Shown here piece by piece: positions 8,341 to 16,819 of a DNA stretch of 64,000 nt (its first letter is position 1; each line of letters opens with the position of its first letter). The translations under genes were made by a program, and so were the position numbers. The stretch comes from Rickettsiales bacterium (GTDB taxonomy: Bacteria; Pseudomonadota; Alphaproteobacteria; Rickettsiales; UBA6187), in contig JAOIVE010000001.1 of assembly GCA_028223895.1 (NCBI GenBank), positions 1 to 64,000 of the forward strand, read 5' to 3'. The notes under the pieces are model-generated. The model was given only the letters and a program-made list of their open reading frames with translations, did no database searches and was not told the DNA's origin.

Positions 8341-10893
8341 ATGGGAGTTCTTTTGCGCCGCATAGCCCCCTTTCTAGGGTTGGCGTTCTTTCTGATAGCG
8401 GTTGCAATTGTACACCACGTACTAAAGCAATATAGTTATACCGATATTGTCGCTGTAATAAAATCCACTCCTTGGTATTTAATTGCTCTGGGATTATTGT
8501 TTACATCCTTTAATTATTTCACCTTAACCGGATATGATTTTCTGGCGTTAAAATATGTAGGAAAATCTTTACCGAAGTTCAGAGTAATGCTGGCTTCACT
8601 TATAGGTTTTGCAGTGAGTAACAATGTAGGCCACGCACTTGTCTCAGGGCCATCGGTGCGCTACCGTTTCTACAGTGCATGGGGCCTTTCTGGTCTTGAT
8701 ATGATTAAGCTTACTGTCTTTTTAAGCGTGATGTATTTATTAGGGGCGATGACACTGGCAGTTGCTGTATTTTTCCTTTTTCCACAAACAGAACTGGTTA
8801 ATTCACCGATACATATTGTTATTCATGCGGTAATTTATTCAGCTCTGGCGGCATTGATATTATATTGGTTGGCAATTATCAGCATACGAAGACCAGTGAT
8901 TATTTACAATGTATCGTTTTCTTTGCCATCAGTACGTATGGCGCTCGCACAAACCGTAATTTCTGGCGCAGACTTGATACTAGCGTCTCTTACTCTTTAT
9001 GTTTTTTTATATCATCAGGCAAATATTCCGTTTACCACATTCTTAGTAGTTTATTTGGTAGCTCAAGTTGTTGGCCTTTATAGTCAGGTTCCGGGTGGCC
9101 TTGGTGTGTTTGAGGGGATATTTATTTATCTAATAGGCGACATACTACCGCCTCATAATATCCTTGCCTCACTTATTTTATACCGCATTGTTTATTATTT
9201 TATACCTCTTATGTTTGCTGGGCTAGGCATATTAAGTTATGAGCTTTATGAGAAGCGCAAAGAAATTGGAGAAAATGCAGATAGCATAAGCAAAATTATT
9301 AATCAGAATATACCGCAAATTTTTTCATTATTATTACTGCTTGCAGGCGGAATATTATTATTTTCCGGAGCCACTCCCACAGACAAGGATGCACTACATT
9401 GGCTTCAGAATGTAATGCCGTTGCCTGTGATAGAATTTTCGCATCTGTTTGGCAGTATGGTCGGTGTATTACTATTGTTTATTGCCCGTGCTGTTCGGAT
9501 GCGCCTTAATTCTGCCTATTTTGCTTCAATAGCACTTCTTGCATTTGGAATTATATTTTCACTTCTAAAAGGCTTTGACTGGCAGGAAGCTATTATTTTA
9601 AGTATAATGCTGATGTTAATGCTCCCTACACGCCGTTTTTTCTACCGTGAATCAACATTATTAAACGCACCATTTACAAGATCATGGTTTATTTTTATTG
9701 CTATAATTATCTTTAGTTCCGTGTGGCTTGGCCTGTTCTCTTATAAGCATGTTGAATACAACCATGATCTATGGTGGCAGTTTACTTATAACGATGATGC
9801 TTCACGTTTTTTGCGCTCACTTTTTGTTATGGCATTGGCAGTGTCGGGATTTGCAATTATGCGCTTGTTAAGAGCTCCTCAAACAATGATACAACATCCG
9901 TCTCAGGATAACATGGATAAGCTGCTTAAACTCGCTTTAAACTCGGATAAGACGCAAGCGCATTTAGCACTCCTTGGCGACAAACAAATATTATGGGGAG
10001 AGAATTATAGCGCTTTTCTTATGTATGGCATAAGCACGAAATACTGGGTAGTCATGGGAGATCCAGTCGGAAGCATAGAGCAGCAGGAAATGCTGGTTTG
10101 GCGCTTAGCGGAAATGGCTGATCGCAAAGGCGTAAAACTAGCCTTTTATCAGGTTTCACGGGATAAACTGCCTCTATATATTGATATGGGTATGATACTA
10201 GTTAAGCTTGGGGAAACCGCATTAGTATCCCTAGAAAGCTTTGGTCTTGAGGGGGAGAAGCGCAGTGGCCTGCGCCACACTAATAATAAAATGACAAAAC
10301 TCGGCCTAACATTTGAGGTTCTTGACTTCGAACAGGTTAGAGAACACATGAATGAGCTAAAGGAAATTTCCGATAACTGGCTCTTGAACAAAAAAACACA
10401 TGAAAAGCAATTCTCGCTCGGCTTTTTCTCTGAGGAGTACGTTAGCAAAGCGGCTGTTGCAGTGGCTAAGCAGGAAGGAAAGATTATTGCCTTTGCTAAT
10501 TTATGGGTAACTAATTCAAAGCAAGAGATTTCCATCGATTTGATGCGTTATATTGATATTGCACCACGTGATGTTATGGAGTGGCTTTTTATACAGATTA
10601 TGCTTTGGGGGAAAACACAAGGATATAAGAATTTTGATCTTGGTATGGCTCCACTGGCCGGGTTGGAAACACATGCTCTGGCTCCATTATGGCATAAAAT
10701 AGGCCATATTATTTTTGAATATGGCGGTGACTTATACAATTTTGAAGGCTTGCGTGCTTATAAGGATAAATTCGACCCTGTGTGGGAACCTCGGTACTTG
10801 GCTATAGCAAATGGTTTTTCTATTCCATCGGTGTTGATTGCTATTACACGTTTAATAGCAGGTGGGAGCCTCAAAGGAGTATTTAGAAAATGA
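8341..10893 (+). CDS. mprF: Bifunctional phosphatidylglycerol lysyltransferase/flippase MprF (LpiA)
   Basis: 850 aa; N-terminal multi-TM flippase, C-terminal DUF2156-type synthase domain. Confidence 0.9.
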   Translation: MGVLLRRIAPFLGLAFFLIAVAIVHHVLKQYSYTDIVAVIKSTPWYLIALGLLFTSFNYFTLTGYDFLALKYVGKSLPKFRVMLASLIGFAVSNNVGHALVSGPSVRYRFYSAWGLSGLDMIKLTVFLSVMYLLGAMTLAVAVFFLFPQTELVNSPIHIVIHAVIYSALAALILYWLAIISIRRPVIIYNVSFSLPSVRMALAQTVISGADLILASLTLYVFLYHQANIPFTTFLVVYLVAQVVGLYSQVPGGLGVFEGIFIYLIGDILPPHNILASLILYRIVYYFIPLMFAGLGILSYELYEKRKEIGENADSISKIINQNIPQIFSLLLLLAGGILLFSGATPTDKDALHWLQNVMPLPVIEFSHLFGSMVGVLLLFIARAVRMRLNSAYFASIALLAFGIIFSLLKGFDWQEAIILSIMLMLMLPTRRFFYRESTLLNAPFTRSWFIFIAIIIFSSVWLGLFSYKHVEYNHDLWWQFTYNDDASRFLRSLFVMALAVSGFAIMRLLRAPQTMIQHPSQDNMDKLLKLALNSDKTQAHLALLGDKQILWGENYSAFLMYGISTKYWVVMGDPVGSIEQQEMLVWRLAEMADRKGVKLAFYQVSRDKLPLYIDMGMILVKLGETALVSLESFGLEGEKRSGLRHTNNKMTKLGLTFEVLDFEQVREHMNELKEISDNWLLNKKTHEKQFSLGFFSEEYVSKAAVAVAKQEGKIIAFANLWVTNSKQEISIDLMRYIDIAPRDVMEWLFIQIMLWGKTQGYKNFDLGMAPLAGLETHALAPLWHKIGHIIFEYGGDLYNFEGLRAYKDKFDPVWEPRYLAIANGFSIPSVLIAITRLIAGGSLKGVFRK

Positions 10894-12302
10894 GAATAGT
10901 TTTTATGACCGTATTATTGCTGTTTTTTATAACCGGAGTACAGGCAGCCGATATGAAAGAAGAAACCGTTAATTTTGGTTCATTCGGCGATGTGCATCTT
11001 TATTGCACCAGTGATAAACCTGACAATATGGTGCTTTTTATTTCAGGTGATGGTGGCTGGAACCTTGGTGTCATAGACATGGCAAAAGAACTCGCCTCAA
11101 CCGGTGCTTTGGTTGCCGGAATTGATATAATTCATTATTTGAAAGAATTGGGACATGTTAACGGGCAATGCTCTTATCCTGCGGCGCATTTTGAATCCTT
11201 AAGCCAGTTTTTGCAGCAGAAATATGGCTTTGAATTGTATAAATTACCTGTTCTGGTTGGGTATTCATCCGGTGCGACATTAGTTTATACAACACTGGCG
11301 CAATCACCTGATAACACATTCCAAGGCGGCATCAGTCTCGGTTTTTGTCCCGAACTATCTTTGGCCAAACCATTGTGCAAAGGCAACGGTAGCTTAACCT
11401 TTACGATGGATAAAAAGAAAACCAATACGTATATCTTTGATGCCGTAAAACAATTGCCTGCGCCTTGGGTGGCACTACAAGGCGAAATTGATCAGGTCTG
11501 CTTTCCAGAAGCTACAAAGGCCTATGTTGAGAAAGTTGGCAACGGCAGTATAATTATGTTGCAAAAGGTGGGGCATGGTTATTCCGTGCCGAAAAACTGG
11601 ATGCCGCAATTTAAAAAAGCATATGCTGATATAACCGCAAAGCCAGAAGCAATTCATGCTGATAAGCATCCTATTGCAGAATCACTTTCCGACCTGCCTT
11701 TAGTTGAACTTCATATTACTGCTTCTGGAGATAAACTTGCAATCATCGTTACAGGCGACGGTGGCTGGGCGGGCATTGATAAATCCATAGGTGAAGAATT
11801 GAATAAAGAGGGCATAGCTGTTATTGGGTTTAATTCACTGCAATATTACTGGACACGCAAAGACCCTGAGCAATCTGCAAAGGATATGGGACGTATAATT
11901 GAGTATTATAGTAAAGCGTGGAATCGTAGTGACATCATTCTTATCGGCTATTCAAGAGGGGCAGATGTTTTACCTTTTATAGTAAACAGGCTAGATCTTG
12001 ATGCTCGCACGCTGGTGAAAGAGGTAGTTTTATTAGGACAGGAAACAACTGTAGATTTTCAATTTCATGTGACCGACTGGCTAACAAGTGGGGAGCATGA
12101 AGAAGCCCGACAAGTAATGCCGGAAATGCAGAAACTAGGCAATCAGAATGTTTTATGCATTTATGGTTCTGAAGAAAAAGGTAACAGCCTTTGTACTCAA
12201 CTAGATAAGAATAAATTTCGTGTCGTAGAAATGAAAGGCGGCCATCATTTTGGCGGTGATTATGAAAAACTGTCTAAAATAATATTGGAGCATGTGAAGT
12301 GA
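10890..12302 (+). CDS. acvB: AcvB/VirJ-family protein, two VirJ-like domains
   Basis: Signal peptide; duplicated 'ISGDGGWNLG..' and 'VTGDGGWAGID..'; ATGA overlap with mprF. Confidence 0.85.
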   Translation: MRIVFMTVLLLFFITGVQAADMKEETVNFGSFGDVHLYCTSDKPDNMVLFISGDGGWNLGVIDMAKELASTGALVAGIDIIHYLKELGHVNGQCSYPAAHFESLSQFLQQKYGFELYKLPVLVGYSSGATLVYTTLAQSPDNTFQGGISLGFCPELSLAKPLCKGNGSLTFTMDKKKTNTYIFDAVKQLPAPWVALQGEIDQVCFPEATKAYVEKVGNGSIIMLQKVGHGYSVPKNWMPQFKKAYADITAKPEAIHADKHPIAESLSDLPLVELHITASGDKLAIIVTGDGGWAGIDKSIGEELNKEGIAVIGFNSLQYYWTRKDPEQSAKDMGRIIEYYSKAWNRSDIILIGYSRGADVLPFIVNRLDLDARTLVKEVVLLGQETTVDFQFHVTDWLTSGEHEEARQVMPEMQKLGNQNVLCIYGSEEKGNSLCTQLDKNKFRVVEMKGGHHFGGDYEKLSKIILEHVK

Positions 12303-12796
12303 TCTTAAACAAACAACACAGCTTGCAACATGTAGCCGCTTTAACAATTGCGGCTCTGGCTCTCTATATACCTGCTAATCTCTATCCTATCATAACAATG
12401 CAATATATGGGGCTGTATAAGGAAACCACCATTTATGAAGGTGTACAGTCGCTTTTTGATGAGGGCATGTGGTTTACCGGTACCATAGTCTTCCTTGCCA
12501 GTATTGTTATACCGTTGATTAAAATATTCGGATTGCTATTTTTGGTAATAATGGCTTCCATTAAAAAGAAATACGCGCTTGTATTTAACTTTCACCGGCT
12601 TATTGATAATATAGGCCGCTGGTCAATGCTGGACGTGTTTTTACTTTCTATTATGGTCGCTCTGGTGAAATTCGGCAGTTTTGCAACCGTAACTTCAGGC
12701 GTAGGCAGTGTTGCATTTGCCGCCGTTGTTCTGTTTACCATGCTTGCATCCATGATGTTTGACCGCAACGTGCTGCGGGAGGGACAAAATGAGTAA
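12299..12796 (+). CDS. Paraquat-inducible protein A-like membrane protein
   Basis: 'LYIPANLYPIITMQYMG...EGVQSLFDEGMWFTGTIVFLASIVIPLIKI' PqiA pattern; GTG start overlaps acvB stop. Confidence 0.8.
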   Translation: MILNKQHSLQHVAALTIAALALYIPANLYPIITMQYMGLYKETTIYEGVQSLFDEGMWFTGTIVFLASIVIPLIKIFGLLFLVIMASIKKKYALVFNFHRLIDNIGRWSMLDVFLLSIMVALVKFGSFATVTSGVGSVAFAAVVLFTMLASMMFDRNVLREGQNE

Positions 12797-13631
12797 TAAG
12801 CCATATATATCACCTTTATGGATTGTCACACTGCTATCGCTTATTGCCGGTGGTTATTTAAGCTGGCAATGGTATATCAAGCAGGGGTCAGAAATTACCA
12901 TCAGTTTTACAGATGCCTCCGGGCTGGTTCCCGATCAGTCGGGTGTCTATTATAATGGAGCAAAAATTGGGAAAATAACAGATATTTCACTGACGAAAGA
13001 GAATGAAATATTGGTAACTGCCCGTATGCAGCAAATGGCAGAGCCGTTACTAAAAGATGGTGCTAAGTTTTGGATTTCCCGTCCTGAGCTTGATTTGCAA
13101 GGCATCAGAAATCTTTCCGCTATTGCATCGGGTGCAAAAGTTGAGATAAAAGCCGGAAGCGGCAGCCCAAAACAACATTTTATCGGTAGAAATAACGCGC
13201 CGTTGGAAAGTAATTTGGCATCAGGATTGCGTATTGTTTTGGAAGCTGAAAAACTAGGATCAGTCTCAATTGGTTCTCCTGTTACTTTCCGTGATATGAA
13301 AACTGGGGAAGTTACGAATATAAATTTATCCGAGAATGCAGATTCATTACTTATTACAGCGAGGATTTACCATAAATATGCAAATCTGATACAGGATAAT
13401 ACGGCTTTCTGGAATGCGGGAGGTTTGCACACGGATATACATGCGCTAGGCACATCCTATATCAATATTCCTTCGCTTGCTTCGTTATTTACCGGCAAAA
13501 TATCTTTTGCCAATGAATCTAAAAGCAATCCAGCAAAAGACGGGCAGATTTTTACCTTGCTGGCAACAGAGCCTGGGAACCATAAGAACTGGAAGCCAGA
13601 ATTGCCATGGCAGCAGGAAAATAGCAAATAA
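12789..13631 (+). CDS. MlaD/PqiB (MCE) family protein
   Basis: N-terminal TM; two MCE-like segments; start trimmed to 12789. Confidence 0.8.
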   Translation: MSNKPYISPLWIVTLLSLIAGGYLSWQWYIKQGSEITISFTDASGLVPDQSGVYYNGAKIGKITDISLTKENEILVTARMQQMAEPLLKDGAKFWISRPELDLQGIRNLSAIASGAKVEIKAGSGSPKQHFIGRNNAPLESNLASGLRIVLEAEKLGSVSIGSPVTFRDMKTGEVTNINLSENADSLLITARIYHKYANLIQDNTAFWNAGGLHTDIHALGTSYINIPSLASLFTGKISFANESKSNPAKDGQIFTLLATEPGNHKNWKPELPWQQENSK

Positions 13632-13639
13632 TAGAATTT

Positions 13640-14161
13640 TTACCTAAAACCCATCCACAACATAACTCCTGCCATTGCAGCCATGCCTAAATTTTCAATG
13701 ATACTGACGGTACTAAGTGGAACATTAAGCGTAGTGCCGAGGCAAGCACATTTTAAGTGCTTATCGCCTGTTATAATTGATTTCATCACCCCCAAACCGC
13801 CGATAAGCATTATAATCAATGTAAGGGTATTCGTTACCACGGGCACAAATGCAGTTAGGTAAAAAAGCCCAAGCCCAAGTTCTATAAAAGGATAGGCAAG
13901 TGCATATTTATGGGAGCGTTTAGCGATCAGGTCATACATGGAAAATCCATCGGCAAAACCATGCAGGTCAATCAACTTGAACATGGCAAAATTCACCAGA
14001 AACAGCCCCATGAATGTCTCCATGAAACGGTGCATACGACTGTCCACCAGCGCCAGCGCAGCGGCAGAAAATGCTATCGTAGCGATAATGACCAATAGTG
14101 GCTTATAGCGATGTCGGAATTTTATGGCTTTATCAGTTTCATTTTTGGATTGGCTTTCCAT
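13640..14161 (-). CDS. MauE/DoxX-like membrane protein
   Basis: 4 TM helices, 'KHLKCACLGTTLNVPLSTVSIIENLGM'. Confidence 0.6.
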   Translation of the reverse strand: MESQSKNETDKAIKFRHRYKPLLVIIATIAFSAAALALVDSRMHRFMETFMGLFLVNFAMFKLIDLHGFADGFSMYDLIAKRSHKYALAYPFIELGLGLFYLTAFVPVVTNTLTLIIMLIGGLGVMKSIITGDKHLKCACLGTTLNVPLSTVSIIENLGMAAMAGVMLWMGFR

Positions 14162-14164
14162 ATT

Positions 14165-14518
14165 TTAGTGTGCCTTGCAACCTAGTCTACGCCGTTCTAC
14201 AACGCTATAGGGTTTTGTGCATTCTGGGCTTGTTAGTGGTTTAGCGTTCTCATCTCCTGTGACACCATTGATTTTACTGATATCGCAGCCCAATCTACGT
14301 CGCTCTACCGTGCTATATGATTCTTCACATTCAGGGTCGTAATTATCATCTGAGTTTGACGCTCCAAAATGGCTGGGACGGTTATTTTGCATTTCCCTTC
14401 GCGCATCATCGGGACTAAGTGGATAATCCCTGGCAAAACCGTTATTTGCAAGAGAGAGAACTACCACACTAGAAAGCAGTACTGTTTTTTTAAAATTTAG
14501 AATCATTTTATTCTCCAT
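14165..14518 (-). CDS. Exported small protein with duplicated YSxVERRRLGC motif
   Basis: Signal peptide; CEESYSTVERRRLGC and CTKPYSVVERRRLGC. Confidence 0.55.
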   Translation of the reverse strand: MENKMILNFKKTVLLSSVVVLSLANNGFARDYPLSPDDARREMQNNRPSHFGASNSDDNYDPECEESYSTVERRRLGCDISKINGVTGDENAKPLTSPECTKPYSVVERRRLGCKAH

Positions 14519-14540
14519 TATAAGAGCTTAGTAATAAACA

Positions 14541-15206
14541 TCATTCAACTGAATTGATCTGCTCCTGCAATGTTACAAGTCTCTTTTTAAATTTTCTTAT
14601 CAATCCATCCAAAATATCAAACGATGATTTCACATCTGCTTTTTCGCCCTTTGTCATCTTGCGTGCATTGTCACGTATTACATTTAAATTGTTATAATCA
14701 TCTTTACCTATTTTTTCTTGAACCCAGCTATAGGCGTGGCGGATATTATTTGCCGAAGCCAAGAGTGCTTCTCCTGCAAATATTTTTTTGTTCTCTTTCC
14801 AGTAATATCTGGCAAACATATTTTGCTCGTGAGCAAGGCGAATTAACGCCTCAGCAAATGTATAATCCATATCGGCTATGGTATAATACTCACCATTTTC
14901 TATGCTTGTTGCCATATCATTAAGGTTATCATACGACTCAAGAATATCTTTTCGTGAGTTACCAGTTACTTTTTCTGCTTCATTAGCAAGAAAACGTGCC
15001 CCTCTTCTTATTTCATCTGCAGCAGCCTTGTTATAGCTATATAAATAATCCAGCCGCGCCTGATAGAAATAATCATTCGGCTCTGCATAGTAGGAAACGA
15101 AGTACTCCTTAATGATAACGTCCTCCACAGGTTCTGCCTTAGCCAAGTTGCCTTGCAGAGTCATTCCAAGTATTATAGTGCCAGAAGCTAATAAAAGTTT
15201 TTTCAT
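14541..15206 (-). CDS. Exported helical protein, paralog of 6838..7494
   Basis: Signal peptide and shared motif blocks. Confidence 0.5.
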   Translation of the reverse strand: MKKLLLASGTIILGMTLQGNLAKAEPVEDVIIKEYFVSYYAEPNDYFYQARLDYLYSYNKAAADEIRRGARFLANEAEKVTGNSRKDILESYDNLNDMATSIENGEYYTIADMDYTFAEALIRLAHEQNMFARYYWKENKKIFAGEALLASANNIRHAYSWVQEKIGKDDYNNLNVIRDNARKMTKGEKADVKSSFDILDGLIRKFKKRLVTLQEQINSVE

Positions 15207-15223
15207 TTTCTTTGCCCTTTTTA

Positions 15224-16120
15224 TTATTTTTTAAACCAACCTTTTACTTTATTTCCCCATTCAGAAAGCTCTTCATCCGCTTTTTGCAAAAGAGTTGGGT
15301 CTTTTTTCTTTAACTCCTCTTCCAGCATGCTAATTTTTTTATCCATATCATTGACATTTTCAGCGCCTTCTTTTCTTTTTTCCAAATCTTTCTTATAGGT
15401 TTTCAGGCCTTTGCGAGCATGGTTCAGGGCAAAACGTGCACTATCATAATATTTATGGTTAAGTAGATTTTGTGCTAAAGAAAGATTGTCCTGAATTGAA
15501 AATAATGGATCTTCTATTATTTCTTCATCGGTAAGTGCGCCTTTATAAACATCGGCTAATGAAATCATGGCTTCGTCATAACGTTCATTTTCTGCATCAT
15601 CCAAAGCCTCAGAAAGCGCGTTCTTCACTTCTCTTATATCTATAGCTATTTTTGCATGCACCAGTTCAGCATCTGTTTCTTCAATATCAACTTCACCAGA
15701 ACGCTTTAAAATATCCTCAAAATCATGCACGGCAAAAACGCCGTTCAATACTGGAATATAATAGTTCTTACTCTTGCCTTTATATTCATACGATAATTTC
15801 CCGTATTTTACTTTTGTGTCAGAAGTGATGGAAGGTGAATCAACTTCCAATTGGTTAGCAATTTTTTGTGCCGCCTTAATATGCTCTACCGCTGAATCCA
15901 TAAGTTCTAAGTCAGATGCTACATAAGCCATATTCACATGTGCCAACATCGTATTCGCCTGTTTTAATGTTTCACGGTATTTCTGCACAACCGGGTGAAC
16001 CGCTGATGTTTTATAGGTGGGATCAGATTGTGTGGCTTTATCTTTTGCCGCAAAAGCAGGTTGCATTACCAGTGATCCGGCAAGGATGGTTGTTAAGGTA
16101 AGCAATTTTAAAGTTTTCAC
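15224..16120 (-). CDS. YfdX family exported protein
   Basis: Signal peptide; helical repeat pattern typical of YfdX. Confidence 0.65.
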   Translation of the reverse strand: MKTLKLLTLTTILAGSLVMQPAFAAKDKATQSDPTYKTSAVHPVVQKYRETLKQANTMLAHVNMAYVASDLELMDSAVEHIKAAQKIANQLEVDSPSITSDTKVKYGKLSYEYKGKSKNYYIPVLNGVFAVHDFEDILKRSGEVDIEETDAELVHAKIAIDIREVKNALSEALDDAENERYDEAMISLADVYKGALTDEEIIEDPLFSIQDNLSLAQNLLNHKYYDSARFALNHARKGLKTYKKDLEKRKEGAENVNDMDKKISMLEEELKKKDPTLLQKADEELSEWGNKVKGWFKK

Positions 16121-16184
16121 AGGCTTTCTCCCTATATTGATGTAAGTACAGACTACACTTTAAACAACAAAATCAATAGATGGA

Positions 16185-16198
16185 TTGATATGTATCAA
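16185..16198. promoter_or_regulatory. Fnr/FixK-type box TTGATATGTATCAA
   Basis: Between divergent operons. Confidence 0.75.
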
Positions 16199-16285
16199 AT
16201 GCTTATGTGATATCTCCATCTAGTCTAAAGTCTTGCATACTTCTTCTTAGTATTAATCAACTTAATCTTAACTATGGAGAATTTT

Positions 16286-16816
16286 ATGAAAACATTGAAC
16301 GCTCTTGTAGCTACTACGATTCTAACAGGTATAGTTTCCATGCAATCGGTTATGGCAGCAGATCCTAACACAAACACGCCAGTGCAAGTGCCTGTACAGG
16401 TACTTCAAAATGTTATTCCAAAACCTGAGACTCCACATCATAATATGATGATGAGTGATGCTAAAAGAATGGTAAATGGCATTAAAACATACTCATTTGA
16501 GAAAAAAGATGCAGCAGTAAAGACCATCAAAGAAGCTCTGGCGGATATTGACTCCCGTATTACCAAGGTCGAAAACGAGATCGATGAAAAAAAGGTAAAA
16601 TGGGATAAGAAAATGGCAAGTGAAAAAGTCTCTGGACTTGCTTCATTGAAAAAAGAAAGGGACGGGATAGATAGTAAGTATGAGATTCTAAAAAAATCTA
16701 CAAAAAATGAATGGGATGCGGCCAAGAACGATTTAGTTTCAGGATATAATAAGCTTGAAGATAGTTTGGAAAAATTAAAAATGAGAAAAACTACAAATAA
16801 GAAAAAGGGTAAATAG
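16286..16816 (+). CDS. Exported coiled-coil protein
   Basis: Signal peptide MKTLNALVATTILTGIVSMQSVMA; Lys/Glu-rich helix. Confidence 0.55.
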   Translation: MKTLNALVATTILTGIVSMQSVMAADPNTNTPVQVPVQVLQNVIPKPETPHHNMMMSDAKRMVNGIKTYSFEKKDAAVKTIKEALADIDSRITKVENEIDEKKVKWDKKMASEKVSGLASLKKERDGIDSKYEILKKSTKNEWDAAKNDLVSGYNKLEDSLEKLKMRKTTNKKKGK

Positions 16817-16819
16817 TTA

